A DNA stretch of 43,156 nucleotides from JBCCGG01 sp039029395 (GTDB lineage: Bacteria; Pseudomonadota; Alphaproteobacteria; Kiloniellales; JAKSDN01). The notes beneath the pieces were generated by a model that was not told where the DNA came from, searched no databases, and saw nothing but the letters and a program-made list of their open reading frames with translations. Position numbers and translations under genes: made by a program. Below, piece after piece: positions 15,467 to 24,587 of this stretch. The DNA lies in contig JBCCGG010000050.1 of NCBI GenBank assembly GCA_039029395.1, positions 1 to 43,156 of the forward strand. The letters are read 5' to 3'. The first letter of the stretch is position 1. Each line of letters begins with the position of its first letter.

Positions 15467-17044
15467 ATGACCAAGCACCGTCAGCACAGAAGCCACCATT
15501 TCACCAACGATCCGAACCGCCGCCGTTTCCTGCAAGGCACGGCCGCGCTTGCCCTCGGCACCTGGGCCGGCGTCAGCCCTGCGATTGGCGCCACGCCACA
15601 ACGGGGCGGTACGCTTCGCCAGGCTTTGAGCGGTGGCGCGACCAGCGACTCTCTTGAGGGCGCGACGCTGCAGGCAGCGCACCCTATCAGCGTCAGCTGG
15701 CAGCTACGCAACAATCTGACGGAGGTCGACGCGGAGGGCCGGGTGGTCGGCGAGCTGGCCGAGAGCTGGGAGACCTCGGACGACGCCAAGGTTTGGGTGT
15801 TCAAGCTTCGCAATGGCGTCGAGTTTCACAACGGCAAGAGCCTCGAGGCCGCGGACGTGGTCCATTCCCTGAACCAGCACCGGGGCGAGGGGACCAAGTC
15901 GGCTGCGGCCAGCATCGTCCAAGGAGTCGCCGACATTCGCGCGGACGGCAAGGACACGGTCGTGGTGGAGCTGGCCGAGGGCAATGCAGATTTTGCCTAC
16001 CTCATGTCCGACTATCACTTGGTGATCGCTCCGGAGGGCACGACGGGCGGCGATTGGAACAAGGGAGTTGGTACCGGCCCCTTCGTGCTTGAATCGTGGG
16101 ACCCGGGCATCCGGGCGCTCACCAAGCGCAACCCCAACTACTTTAAGGAGGGCAGGCCCTATTTCGATGAGGTCGAGACACTGCACGTCGCCGACGTCAT
16201 GGCACGCACCAACGTGCTGCAGACCGGTGAGGCGGATGTCATCGAACAACCCGACCTCAAGACCCTGCACCTGCTCAAGCGCCAGCCCGGCGTCGTCATT
16301 AAGGAGGTCGGCGGTACGCGGCACTTCCCCTATCCCATGCTGATGACCATGGCGCCGTTCGACGATCCGGACGTGCAGATGGCGCTCAAGTACGCCATAG
16401 ACCGCGATGCCTGGGTAAAGAAAATTCTCAAAGGCCATGGCTACGTGGGCAACGACCACCCCGTTGGCCGCAACCAACGCTTCTTCGCCGCCGATCTGGA
16501 GCAGCGGCAATACGATCCGGACAAGGCGAAGCACCATCTCAAGAAGGCCGGCAAGGAAGGGCTCAGCGTGCCGATGTTCGCCGCCGAGGTCTATCCCGGC
16601 GGGGTCGACGGCGCGATCCTCTATCAAGAGACCGCCAAGGCGGCGGGCATCACGATCGACGTGCAGCGCCTGCCATCCGACGGCTATTGGACCGAGGTGC
16701 CCCTGAAGAAACCCTGGCACGTGAGCAGCCTGGGCGGCCGTCCGACGGTCGATTGGGTGATGTCGGTCTCCTACGCCGCCGGCGCGCCCTGGAACGACAC
16801 CACCTGGGCCAACGAGCGCTTCAACCAGCTGTTGGGCCAAGCCCGCTCGGAATTGGACGATACCAAGCGGGAAGCCATGTATTTCGAGATGCAGCAGCTG
16901 GTGCGCGACGACTGCCCGACGGTGATCCCGGCCTTCGCCAACTTCATCACCGCCATGAACGACAAGGTCGGCACGCCGGACAAGATCGCCACGAACTCCC
17001 AGCTCGACGGCCTCAAGAACTTCGAGCGCTGGTGGTTCAACTGA
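15467..17044 (+). CDS. Tat-exported ABC transporter substrate-binding protein, family 5 (DppA/OppA-like)
   Basis: 525 residues from ATG 15467, preceded by GCGGGAG. A twin-arginine signal (NRRRFLQGTAALALG, 17-31) directs it to the periplasm in folded form. The mature part is a family 5 solute-binding protein: RGGTLRQALSGGATSDSLEGATL, the family signature region LAESWETSDDAKVWVFKLRNGVEFHNGK, and VQMALKYAIDRDAWVKKIL. Family 5 members bind peptides, opines, glutathione or other small molecules; the ligand is unknown. No permease or ATPase genes lie near it. It is clearly a paralogue of the protein at 28543, sharing gene length, signal type and many motifs. Probably regulated by the divergent LysR. 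A bidirectional terminator follows. Confidence 0.92.
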   Translation: MTKHRQHRSHHFTNDPNRRRFLQGTAALALGTWAGVSPAIGATPQRGGTLRQALSGGATSDSLEGATLQAAHPISVSWQLRNNLTEVDAEGRVVGELAESWETSDDAKVWVFKLRNGVEFHNGKSLEAADVVHSLNQHRGEGTKSAAASIVQGVADIRADGKDTVVVELAEGNADFAYLMSDYHLVIAPEGTTGGDWNKGVGTGPFVLESWDPGIRALTKRNPNYFKEGRPYFDEVETLHVADVMARTNVLQTGEADVIEQPDLKTLHLLKRQPGVVIKEVGGTRHFPYPMLMTMAPFDDPDVQMALKYAIDRDAWVKKILKGHGYVGNDHPVGRNQRFFAADLEQRQYDPDKAKHHLKKAGKEGLSVPMFAAEVYPGGVDGAILYQETAKAAGITIDVQRLPSDGYWTEVPLKKPWHVSSLGGRPTVDWVMSVSYAAGAPWNDTTWANERFNQLLGQARSELDDTKREAMYFEMQQLVRDDCPTVIPAFANFITAMNDKVGTPDKIATNSQLDGLKNFERWWFN

Positions 17045-17058
17045 GTCAGGACCAGAAA

Positions 17059-17089
17059 AGGGCGGGCGGAGTAGGCTCCAGCCCGCCCT
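17059..17089. terminator. Bidirectional terminator between convergent genes
   Basis: AGGGCGGGC (17059-17067) and GCCCGCCCT (17081-17089) form a perfect 9-bp stem with a 13-base loop. AAAA precedes it and TGATTT follows, so it can stop transcription from both the solute-binding-protein gene and the GNAT gene. Confidence 0.75.
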
Positions 17090-17093
17090 GATT

Positions 17094-17675
17094 TCACCGG
17101 CGACCCGCCGCGCCCAGTGCCAGCCACTGCGACCGGGTGATGCGCCAATCGGGAGAGTCCTCTCCGTAGGCCAGCCGTCGTCCTCGACAGGACAGCCCCG
17201 CCTTCCGAAGCACCTGCTTGGAGGTCAGGTTGGCATCGTCGAAGGTCGCAACGACTTCCTCCAGCGGCGTTTCCTCGAAGGCGAAGCGCAGAAGCCGCCG
17301 GCAAACCTCCGTCGCGTAGCCTTGCCCCCAGGCGGTCCGCTTAAGGATGTAGCCGATTTCCACATCCTCTTTGGGCATGACACCGGGCTTCACATGATCC
17401 CAGTTGGTGTCGTCTTCGTGAATCGGCATTGGAAGCAGGAATACACTGCCCAGCTTGTCCTCCGTCGCCTGGTTCGAGATACACCAGATGCCGATGCAGC
17501 CGTCACCGCCGCGCTTGATCCAGGTCCACATCTCTCGCCGGATGGCGGACTCCTCCATCACGCCGCCGATGTACTTGCCCACGGCGGGATCGGTGAACAT
17601 CTCGATCGCCACGTCCACATCGGCGACGGTGACGGGCGTCAGCGACAGGCGCTCGCTCGAGAGAATCTTGCTCAT
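17094..17675 (-). CDS. GNAT-family N-acetyltransferase (RimJ/RimL type)
   Basis: 193 residues. Starts SSERLSLTPVTVADVDVAIEMFTDPAVGKYIGG, the typical beginning of Acetyltransf_3 (RimJ/RimL/SpeG-like) proteins, with the acetyl-CoA loop KRTAWGQGYATEVCRRLLRFAFE standing for the Q/RxxGxG/A motif and the C-terminal NLTSKQVLRKAGLSCRG (N..S..V..K.G) signature. Substrate may be a ribosomal-protein N-terminus, an amino acid or a small amine. It lies 40 bases downstream of the permease gene on the same strand and may share its transcript. Confidence 0.88.
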   Translation of the reverse strand: MSKILSSERLSLTPVTVADVDVAIEMFTDPAVGKYIGGVMEESAIRREMWTWIKRGGDGCIGIWCISNQATEDKLGSVFLLPMPIHEDDTNWDHVKPGVMPKEDVEIGYILKRTAWGQGYATEVCRRLLRFAFEETPLEEVVATFDDANLTSKQVLRKAGLSCRGRRLAYGEDSPDWRITRSQWLALGAAGRR

Positions 17676-17715
17676 GGGCAGGGACTATAACGGATCTTTC
17701 GCCTCGGCCGCGAGA

Positions 17716-19059
17716 TCACTTCGCCTCCCCCTTGCGCCGCGAGACGATCGCCAAATAGACCGGCAAGCCGCTGAGCAGGAGCAGGAAGCCCCACATGGCG
17801 GCTTCGGCGCCGGCGCCGTAGATCGACAGCATGGAAAAGACGAAGGCGACCGCGGCGACCGGCAGATAGGTCTTGGGATTCAAATAGCCCACGCGTTTGC
17901 CGACCGTGACGAAAATGATGCCTTCGACAAAACAGCAGAAGACGTAGGGCACCATGTCGGCCACGGTCGAAAGGCGCACCACGAAATCGTAGATCGCGAT
18001 CATCTCCTTTGATCCCGACGACTGCAGGATCAAGATCGCGCAGGAGAGCGACATCGAGATCACGATGCCCTTGGCCGGCACCCCCCGGCGGTTGAGCTCC
18101 GCGAAGGCCTTGGGCAGCAGGCCGTGGCGCGCGGCGGCCAGGGGCACCTGGGACATCACCAGGGTCCAGCCGTTGAGCGCGGCAAGCGACGAGAGGACGG
18201 CCGCCGCCGCGATCACGTAGCCGGCCCAGTCGCCCCACATGAGGCTGGCGGCGTCGGAGAAGGGCGCGCCCGACTTCTCCAGCTCGGCGCGGCCCATGAC
18301 GCCCATGACCGAGACCGTCCCGAAGGTGTAGATCGCCGCCGCGATCAGGGTGCCGGCGATGGTCGCAACGGCGATCGTGCGCGTGGGGTTCTTGACGTCG
18401 CCGGCCGGCACGGTCGCCGATTCGATGCCGGAAAACGCGAACATGATGAAGGGTGCGGTCGCCGCGAAGGCCAGGAAGAAAGGCATGCCCGAGGGGTTGA
18501 CCGGCGTGAAGTGGCCCCAGTCGACCCAGAAGAGGCCAATGAAGGCGACCGCCAGAAAGGGCACCAGCTTCACCGCCACGACCACCAGCTGAAAGCGCCC
18601 GGCTTCCTTGACGCCGCGCATGTTGAGCAGCGCCACGGCGATCATCGCGCCCAGCGCCAGGCCCAGCTTGGCCAGGCGGGCGTCGGCCAGGCCAGGGATG
18701 AAAACCTCCAGGTAGTCGGCCACAGCGATTGCGATGGCGGGCAGGGACGACCACATGGAGATCCAATAGCCCCAGGCGATCAAAAAGCCGGCGAAGTCGC
18801 CGAATCCCTTGCGGGTATAGGCATAGGGTCCGCCGGTGTCCGGCAGGATGCGGCTGAGGCGCGCGAACACCAGGCCAAGACAGAGCGCGCCGCCGGCCAG
18901 CACGATCCAGGCGATCACCGCCACCGTGCCGTAGGGCGCCAGCGCGGCCGGCGCCAGGAAGAAGCCCGAGCCGACCACGTTGCCGACCACCAGCGCGGTG
19001 CAGGTCCAGACGCCCAGCGTGCGCTCTGCGTCGGACGGCGCGCCCGAGGCTTTTGCCAT
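17716..19059 (-). CDS. APC-superfamily amino acid permease/antiporter (AdiC/PotE-like)
   Basis: 447 residues from ATG 19059 (GTG at 19083 possible). About twelve transmembrane helices. TM1 contains the APC unwound motif VVGNVVGSGFFLAP; IMFAFSGIESATVPAGDVKNPTRTI is the TM6 motif (F.G.E), as in the arginine/agmatine antiporter AdiC and putrescine transporter PotE. Substrate most likely a cationic amino acid or polyamine, inferred only from family. A stretch LILQSSGSKEMIAIYDFVVRL between TM8 and TM9 is as in basic amino acid antiporters. It diverges from the RraA-like gene. I see no decarboxylase partner. Confidence 0.88.
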   Translation of the reverse strand: MAKASGAPSDAERTLGVWTCTALVVGNVVGSGFFLAPAALAPYGTVAVIAWIVLAGGALCLGLVFARLSRILPDTGGPYAYTRKGFGDFAGFLIAWGYWISMWSSLPAIAIAVADYLEVFIPGLADARLAKLGLALGAMIAVALLNMRGVKEAGRFQLVVVAVKLVPFLAVAFIGLFWVDWGHFTPVNPSGMPFFLAFAATAPFIMFAFSGIESATVPAGDVKNPTRTIAVATIAGTLIAAAIYTFGTVSVMGVMGRAELEKSGAPFSDAASLMWGDWAGYVIAAAAVLSSLAALNGWTLVMSQVPLAAARHGLLPKAFAELNRRGVPAKGIVISMSLSCAILILQSSGSKEMIAIYDFVVRLSTVADMVPYVFCCFVEGIIFVTVGKRVGYLNPKTYLPVAAVAFVFSMLSIYGAGAEAAMWGFLLLLSGLPVYLAIVSRRKGEAK

Positions 19060-19244
19060 CGACCGGATCCCCCGAGAAGACACATTACGCGGATCGGCCG
19101 GATCCGCCGCGCCAGTCTAGGACCTTCGCCGCCGCTTGGCATCCCACCTCGCACGCCACCGGGTGACTCGCCAGGGCGGTGGAATTGCTCTTAAATGGCC
19201 GGCGCGCCGAGACCAGCGACTGTAAAGGGATAGATCGACCCAGG

Positions 19245-19976
19245 ATGAGCGACGCTGCCCAAAGCCTTTCAAGCGAGACACAGGCGCGTCTCGCCTCGGT
19301 GACCGCCGCCACGGTCTCCATGCAGCTCCTGAAGCGGGGCATCCGGAACTGCTGGATGCGCGGACCCATGCCAATCGCGCACGATCAGCCGCGGGTCGTC
19401 GGGCCGGCCTTCACGTTCCGTTTTCTGCCGCTCCGCGAAGATCTGTCGACCTTGGAGAGCTACGCCAAGCCGACCTCGATCCGCGCCGCCATCGAGGCCA
19501 TGCCGGCCGGCGCCGTGATCGTCATCGATGCCAGGGGCGAGCAGGGCGCGGCGACCTTGGGCGATCTGTTGGTGGCACGAATCAAGATGCGCGGCGGTCT
19601 TGCGGTGGTCAGCGACGGGCCCATGCGCGACATGGCGGAAATCCGCAAGGTCGGTCTGCCGATGTTCTGTACCGGCGCGACCGCGCCGCCCTCGATCGCC
19701 CGCCTGACCTTCGCTGACCGGCAGCAGCCGATCGGCTGCGGCGGGGTCGCCGTGCTGCCGGGCGATGTGATTGTCGGCGACGAGGACGGCGTCGTGGTGC
19801 TGCCCCAGGCCTTGGCCGACGAGGTCGCGCGCGATGCGGTGGAGCAGGAGCGCTTCGAGCGCTTCGCCCAGATGAAGATCCTCACCGGCGCGCCCGTGGC
19901 GGGGCTCTATCCGCCCAATGAAGAGACCCAGGCCGCCTACCAGGCCTGGTGCGCGGCCGGCGAGCCGGAGCTATAA
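19245..19976 (+). CDS. RraA-like protein (4-hydroxy-4-methyl-2-oxoglutarate aldolase/oxaloacetate decarboxylase fold)
   Basis: 243 residues from ATG 19245. The RraA/HMG-aldolase signature is clear: GDLLVARIKMRGGLAVVSDGPMRDMAEI, containing the GxL-x(20)-R-D positions that hold the divalent metal and oxalate moiety. Proteins of this fold either modulate RNase E (RraA proper) or are class II pyruvate aldolases / oxaloacetate decarboxylases. The ~240-residue length, longer than RraA's ~160, and location beside a permease and a thiolase favour the enzymatic group. The C-terminal ~60 residues (FERFAQMKILTGAPVAGLYPPNEE) are typical of this branch. Confidence 0.85.
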   Translation: MSDAAQSLSSETQARLASVTAATVSMQLLKRGIRNCWMRGPMPIAHDQPRVVGPAFTFRFLPLREDLSTLESYAKPTSIRAAIEAMPAGAVIVIDARGEQGAATLGDLLVARIKMRGGLAVVSDGPMRDMAEIRKVGLPMFCTGATAPPSIARLTFADRQQPIGCGGVAVLPGDVIVGDEDGVVVLPQALADEVARDAVEQERFERFAQMKILTGAPVAGLYPPNEETQAAYQAWCAAGEPEL

Positions 19977-20009
19977 AAAGATAGAAGACTATGGTGCGAG
20001 GTTTCAGCA

Positions 20010-21203
20010 ATGAGTGAAACGAAAGACCCGATCGTCATCGCCGCCGCGGCGCGCACGCCCATGGGCGGCTTTCAGGGCGCGCTGAAGGATCTGCCGGCCC
20101 CGGCGCTCGGTTCGGCGGCGATCAAGGAGGTGCTGGCACGCGCCGGCCAGGATCCTTCTGACGTGGGCGAGGTTCTGTTCGGCTGCGTGCTCCAGGCCGG
20201 CCAGGGCCAGGCCCCGGCGCGCCAGGCGGCGCTTGGCGCCGGCCTGCCCGAGAGCGTCGGCTGCACGACGGTCAACAAGATGTGCGGCTCTGGCATGAAG
20301 ACGACGATGCTGGCCCACGACCTGATCGCGGCCGGCACAAGCGACGTCATGATCGCCGGTGGCATGGAGTCCATGTCGAACGCCCCCTACCTCATGCCCA
20401 AGGCTCGGGCCGGCTACCGCATGGGCCACCAGCAGGTGCTCGACCATATGTTCCTGGACGGTTTGGAAGATGCCTACGAGCGCGGCCGGCTGATGGGCAC
20501 CTACGCCGAGGACACCGCGCAGCACTTTCAGTTCACCCGCGAGGCCCAAGACGCCTTCGCCATCGAGTCCCTGAGCCGGGCCCGCGCGGCCAGCGAGGAG
20601 GGGCGCTTCGACCGGGAGGTCACGCCGGTCACGGTCAAGACCCGAAAGGGCGAGGTCACGGTCGCCCGCGACGAGCAGCCCTTCACCGCCAAGCCGGACA
20701 AGATCCCCTCCTTGAAACCCGCCTTCCGCGACGTCGGCACGGTGACCGCGGCCAACTCCAGCTCGATCTCCGACGGTGCGGCGGCGCTCTTGCTCATGCG
20801 CCGCTCCGAGGCCGAGCGCCGGGGCCTGACGCCGCTTGCCGTGATCCGCGGCCACGCCAGCCACGCGGCCGAGCCGGCCTGGTTCACCACGGCCCCGGTC
20901 GGCGCCTTGCAAAAGCTGCTCGAGAAGCTGGACTGGCAGGCCGGCGACGTCGATCTCTACGAGATCAACGAGGCCTTCGCCGTGGTCACCATGGTTGCCA
21001 TGCGCGAGCTCGACCTGCCCCACGACAAGGTCAACGTGAACGGCGGTGCCTGCGCGCTGGGCCACCCGATCGGCGCTTCCGGCGCGCGCATCATTGTCAC
21101 CCTGCTGGCCGCCTTGGAAGAACGCGGGCTCGATCGGGGCGTCGCTGCGCTTTGCATCGGCGGCGGCGAAGCGACCGCCGTCGCGCTCGAGCGCGTGCAC
21201 TAA
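20010..21203 (+). CDS. Acetyl-CoA C-acyltransferase (thiolase)
   Basis: 397 residues. Thiolase with the nucleophile Cys92 in NKMCGSGMKTTM, His352 in GGACALGHPIGASGARI and the acid/base Cys382 in AALCIGGGEATA; NEAFAV is present near 330. Length and motifs fit the biosynthetic/degradative acetoacetyl-CoA thiolase group (AtoB/PhaA-like), which would cleave acetoacetyl-CoA coming from leucine and fatty acid breakdown. It is followed after 7 bases by an acyl-CoA dehydrogenase, forming a beta-oxidation pair, and follows rraA-like by 33 bases. Confidence 0.93.
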   Translation: MSETKDPIVIAAAARTPMGGFQGALKDLPAPALGSAAIKEVLARAGQDPSDVGEVLFGCVLQAGQGQAPARQAALGAGLPESVGCTTVNKMCGSGMKTTMLAHDLIAAGTSDVMIAGGMESMSNAPYLMPKARAGYRMGHQQVLDHMFLDGLEDAYERGRLMGTYAEDTAQHFQFTREAQDAFAIESLSRARAASEEGRFDREVTPVTVKTRKGEVTVARDEQPFTAKPDKIPSLKPAFRDVGTVTAANSSSISDGAAALLLMRRSEAERRGLTPLAVIRGHASHAAEPAWFTTAPVGALQKLLEKLDWQAGDVDLYEINEAFAVVTMVAMRELDLPHDKVNVNGGACALGHPIGASGARIIVTLLAALEERGLDRGVAALCIGGGEATAVALERVH

Positions 21204-21210
21204 AGGGCTT

Positions 21211-22350
21211 ATGGAACTCACCGAAGAGCAAATCCTGATCCGCGATACCGCCCGCGCCTTCGCGCGCGAGCAGTTGGCGCCCCACGCGGCCGGCTGGGAT
21301 GAGGAGGCGCGCTTTCCTGCAGAGGCGATCGTCGCCATGGGCGAGCTCGGCTTCATGGGCATGGTGGTGCCCGAGGACTGGGGCGGGGCGGGCGCCGATC
21401 ACGTCGCCTATGCGTTGGCCCTGATGGAGATCGCCGGCGGCTGCGGCTCCTGCTCTACCATCATGAGCGTGCACAACTCGGTCGCCTGCGCGCCGATTCT
21501 AAAGCATGGCAGCGAGGAACAGAAGCAGCGCTTTCTGAAGCCGCTGGCGAGCGGCGAGATGCTGGGCGCCTTTTGCCTGACCGAGCCCCAGGCCGGCTCC
21601 GACGCGGCCGCGATCAAGACCAAGGCCGAGAAACGCGGCAATCACTATGTGCTGAACGGCACCAAGCAGTTCATCACTTCGGGCAACGCCGCCGACCTGG
21701 CGATCGTCTTCGCCGTCACCGACCCCACGGTCGGCCGCAAGGGCATCTCCGCCTTCATCGTGCCGACCGAGCTCGAGGGCTTTCGTGTCGCGAGCGTCGA
21801 GCACAAGCTGGGCCAGAAGGCCTCGGACACCTGCCAGATCGTCTTCGAAGACCTGAAGCTGACGCCCAACCTGCTGCTCGGCGAGGAGGGCGAGGGCTAC
21901 AAGATCGCGCTCTCCAACCTGGAGGGCGGGCGCATCGGCATCGCGTCGCAATCGGTCGGCATGGCGCGCGCCGCGCTCGAGGTCGCGCTGGCCTACGCCA
22001 AGGAGCGCCAGGCCTTCGGCAAGGCTATTATCTCCCAGCAGGCGGTCGCCTTTCGCCTCGCCGACATGGCGACCCAAATCCAGGCGGCCGAGCTCATGAC
22101 CCTGGAGGCGGCCCGCCTGCGCGACGCCGGCAAGCCCTGCCTCAAGGAGGCGGCCATGGCCAAGCTGTTCGCCTCAGAGATGGCCGAGCGGGTTTGCTCG
22201 GACGCGATACAGACCCTGGGCGGTTATGGCTATTTGGCCGACTTCCCGCTCGAGCGCATCTACCGGGACGTGCGCGTCTGCCAGATTTACGAAGGCACCT
22301 CGGACATCCAGCGCCTTGTGATAAGCCGGGCCCTGGCGGCGGAGGGGTGA
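21211..22350 (+). CDS. Acyl-CoA dehydrogenase (short/branched-chain type)
   Basis: 379 residues from ATG 21211, preceded by AAAGGG. FAD-dependent: GAFCLTEPQAGSDAAAIKTKAEK, QFITSGNAADL, QRQAFGKAIISQQAVAFRLADMA and the catalytic Glu in VCQIYEGTSDIQRLVISRAL, placed at the C-terminal position as in butyryl-, isobutyryl- and medium-chain enzymes (unlike the ivd at 12357). SCSTIMSVHNSVACAPI is common in short-chain and branched-chain forms. Chain-length preference cannot be settled from sequence alone. Cotranscribed with the thiolase. Confidence 0.92.
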   Translation: MELTEEQILIRDTARAFAREQLAPHAAGWDEEARFPAEAIVAMGELGFMGMVVPEDWGGAGADHVAYALALMEIAGGCGSCSTIMSVHNSVACAPILKHGSEEQKQRFLKPLASGEMLGAFCLTEPQAGSDAAAIKTKAEKRGNHYVLNGTKQFITSGNAADLAIVFAVTDPTVGRKGISAFIVPTELEGFRVASVEHKLGQKASDTCQIVFEDLKLTPNLLLGEEGEGYKIALSNLEGGRIGIASQSVGMARAALEVALAYAKERQAFGKAIISQQAVAFRLADMATQIQAAELMTLEAARLRDAGKPCLKEAAMAKLFASEMAERVCSDAIQTLGGYGYLADFPLERIYRDVRVCQIYEGTSDIQRLVISRALAAEG

Positions 22351-22360
22351 GGCCGGGGAA

Positions 22361-23278
22361 TCAAGTGTCCCGGCCGACCGCGAGCGGCGTATCCTGGCAG
22401 TGCACCGAGCGCTCACTCTTCTCCTTGAGGACGTCCTTGGCGATGGCGCGGATTTCGCGTTCCAAGGTCTCGTAGACGTAGCTGCGCACAAACCGCGGGT
22501 CGTTGAAGGTTCGCAGGGCAAGTTCGTCCAAGCAGGTCATCTCAGTGGCGACGCCCGCGCCTAGAAGGCCTTTTAGGGCCGAGTGTTCGATCTCAAGTGT
22601 GGTCGCATGTGGATAGAGACAGGAGAGAAAAATACTTTGTAGTTTGCTGAGTGCTTTGTTCACCACCTCTCTCCTACCGCCGATGATCCATAGCACCGCA
22701 TGATCGACGACAAAGGTACGCTTGGCCCGAGCGAGCGTTTGCGGATTGATCTCGATGCCTCTTTCGCTCAACGAGATGCCTTTTCCTTTGTTGTTGGACC
22801 GCGGCGCGGAACAGAGCTGGTACTTTCGCTCTACGCGGTACTCTCGCGCTTCACGCAGCAGGGTGTCCGGATCCAGCTCTGCCGTCTTGATCAGCGCCCG
22901 CATTTTGGGATTAGCGTCTTTGAAAGTCGCCGCATCGACCACCAGGATGTTGGCGTAGTCGGTCGCGGGCAAGATCTCCTCTCCAGTGACGAGGGAGAGC
23001 TCTTCGAACCATGCAGTCATCGCCTGTTCGGTCGCCTCATTGCCATCTGACAGGATCACGTACCGCTTCGGACGTGCGAAAGGTGTACCGGCACTGGGGC
23101 CGAACATAGCGCCGAGAGACCCCGTCGGGACGCCCGAGTTGAAGTCGTTCAAAAAAAGTTCGCTCACCCGCGCAACCAAATCCTCGACGGTGATCTCCGC
23201 CTCGGTGGCGGCGGCTGGCATGGCAGCAAGGCCAAGGAGGACCGCAAGGCTTCCTACCAATTGCTTGATAGACACCAT
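22361..23278 (-). CDS. Exported protein of unknown function
   Basis: 305 residues from ATG 23278, with AAGGGA upstream. It has a Sec signal peptide (MVSIKQLVGSLAVLLGLAAMPAAA, cleavage near TEAE). The mature part has RYVILSDGNEATEQAMTAWFEELSLVTGEE and TDYANILVVDA, which faintly resembles the DUF2927 pattern (ANI.V after an L..TG segment), plus VVDHAVLWIIGGRREVVNKALSKLQSIFLSCLYP. Four cysteines in the mature part could form disulfides. Base composition is clearly lower in GC (about 50% in places) than its neighbours and codon use is mixed, suggesting transfer. It converges with the acyl-CoA dehydrogenase gene. No function can be stated. Confidence 0.7.
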   Translation of the reverse strand: MVSIKQLVGSLAVLLGLAAMPAAATEAEITVEDLVARVSELFLNDFNSGVPTGSLGAMFGPSAGTPFARPKRYVILSDGNEATEQAMTAWFEELSLVTGEEILPATDYANILVVDAATFKDANPKMRALIKTAELDPDTLLREAREYRVERKYQLCSAPRSNNKGKGISLSERGIEINPQTLARAKRTFVVDHAVLWIIGGRREVVNKALSKLQSIFLSCLYPHATTLEIEHSALKGLLGAGVATEMTCLDELALRTFNDPRFVRSYVYETLEREIRAIAKDVLKEKSERSVHCQDTPLAVGRDT

Positions 23279-23614
23279 CTTCGTTTCAATCCCTTGTTCA
23301 TAGTGCCGCACTTGGGCGGGTTGTTTTTACAAGCACTGATTGTAGTATAAATTTATCTTTGTGGGAAACACTAAGATAACCACTAAAGACCGTTGGATGG
23401 GTCTCGCGCACATGGCACATCATGCCAAATCGGGCGTATCGTGGCCGGTCTGAGCTGATCGCACTGGTTATTTGAGCGTCCGCCACACACCGTGGTTCTT
23501 GCCGATGCCGCGAAAGACCCCATTTTCGCTGCAATGGCACCACCGGGGCGCCACCATCGGAAGCGGAAATCCTGAGCTCTGCCGTCATTTGAAAAAGTCT
23601 AACAGAGGGCCGCC
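23279..23614. other. 336-base gene-free stretch, lower GC
   Basis: Divergent region between the exported protein and the metallophosphoesterase gene. 23320-23395 is AT-rich and should hold the promoter for the minus-strand gene (a TATACT reads on the minus strand near 23345). I see no convincing gene, RNA or repeat in the rest. Confidence 0.5.
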
Positions 23615-24508
23615 TTGACCACCGCCGAAAGCCATTCGGACGCCTCCGCCAGGGCGCCGCGCACGGCCAGGAAATCGCTTCTGGCGCTGGCCCTTTCCGC
23701 CTTGCTGCTGGGCACGGGCTTGGGCGCCTGGAGCTTCCTAATCGAGCCGGACTTGGTTACCGTGACAGAAGTGCCGCTGGAGACGTCCAAATGGCCGGCC
23801 GGGCGCGCGCCGCTCAAGATCGTCGCCTTGGCCGACTTGCACACCGGCGCGCCCCATGTGGATGTCGCAAAGCTCGACGAGGTGGTCGCCGAGATCAACG
23901 GACTGGAACCCGACATCGTCGTGCTGCTTGGCGACTACGTGATCCAAGGCGTGCTCGGCGGCCGCTTCGTCGCACCGGAGGAAACCGCGCGCAGCCTGGC
24001 CGCGCTCGCCCCGGCCCAAGGCACTTACGCGGTGCTTGGCAATCACGACTGGTGGCACGACGGGGATCAGGTGCGGGCCGCCCTGGAGTCCGCTGGTATC
24101 GTCGTGCTCGACGACCAGGCGGTTCGGCTCGCGTTGCCCGACGGCCCCATATGGATCGCCGGGATTGCCGACGACATGACACAGAACCCCAATCCCCGGC
24201 GGGTAATCCGGCCGATCCCGAAAGACGAGCCGGTCATCGCGATCGCGCACGATCCTGCGGTGTTTCCCGATGTGCCCCAGCGCGTGGTCGTCACCTTGGC
24301 CGGCCATACTCATGGCGGCCAGGTCTACATTCCCTTTTACGGCGCGCCGGTCATTCCCGGCCGTGCACCTCGGCGCTACGCCTACGGCCACATCCGGGAG
24401 AACGGTAAGGACCTTTACGTCTCCTCGGGCTTGGGTACCTCCATCCTGCCGGTGCGCTTCAACATGCCGCCGGAGATCGCGGTAATCACGCTCGTCGATC
24501 AACCTTGA
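23615..24508 (+). CDS. Membrane-anchored metallophosphoesterase (YkuE-like)
   Basis: 297 residues, TTG start at 23615 behind AACAGAGGG. One N-terminal membrane helix (KSLLALALSALLLGTGLGAWSFL, about 20-42) anchors a calcineurin-like phosphoesterase facing the periplasm. All metal-site motifs are present: ADLHTG, GDYVIQG, GNHDWW, IAHDPAVFP and GHTHGGQ, followed by GLGTSILPVRF as in the YkuE/UDP-2,3-diacylglucosamine-hydrolase-like group. YkuE-type enzymes act on lipid-linked or cell-envelope phosphodiesters; the exact substrate here is unknown. Monocistronic by its surroundings. Confidence 0.9.
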   Translation: MTTAESHSDASARAPRTARKSLLALALSALLLGTGLGAWSFLIEPDLVTVTEVPLETSKWPAGRAPLKIVALADLHTGAPHVDVAKLDEVVAEINGLEPDIVVLLGDYVIQGVLGGRFVAPEETARSLAALAPAQGTYAVLGNHDWWHDGDQVRAALESAGIVVLDDQAVRLALPDGPIWIAGIADDMTQNPNPRRVIRPIPKDEPVIAIAHDPAVFPDVPQRVVVTLAGHTHGGQVYIPFYGAPVIPGRAPRRYAYGHIRENGKDLYVSSGLGTSILPVRFNMPPEIAVITLVDQP

Positions 24509-24587
24509 GAAGGCTGTTCCGCCCGGCGCGCCCGCGCGCTAGGCTTGGCACCCTGTCTTGCCAACTTGCCGATCGGGGAGGATCGAT

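Noticed and set aside
20004..21362. 452-codon minus-strand frame opposite the thiolase
   Set aside because: Shadow of the thiolase gene; no recognisable sequence.
23298..23588. 96-codon minus-strand frame in the gap before the exported protein
   Set aside because: No ribosome site at its start, no recognisable motif, and it runs into the neighbouring gene's start region.
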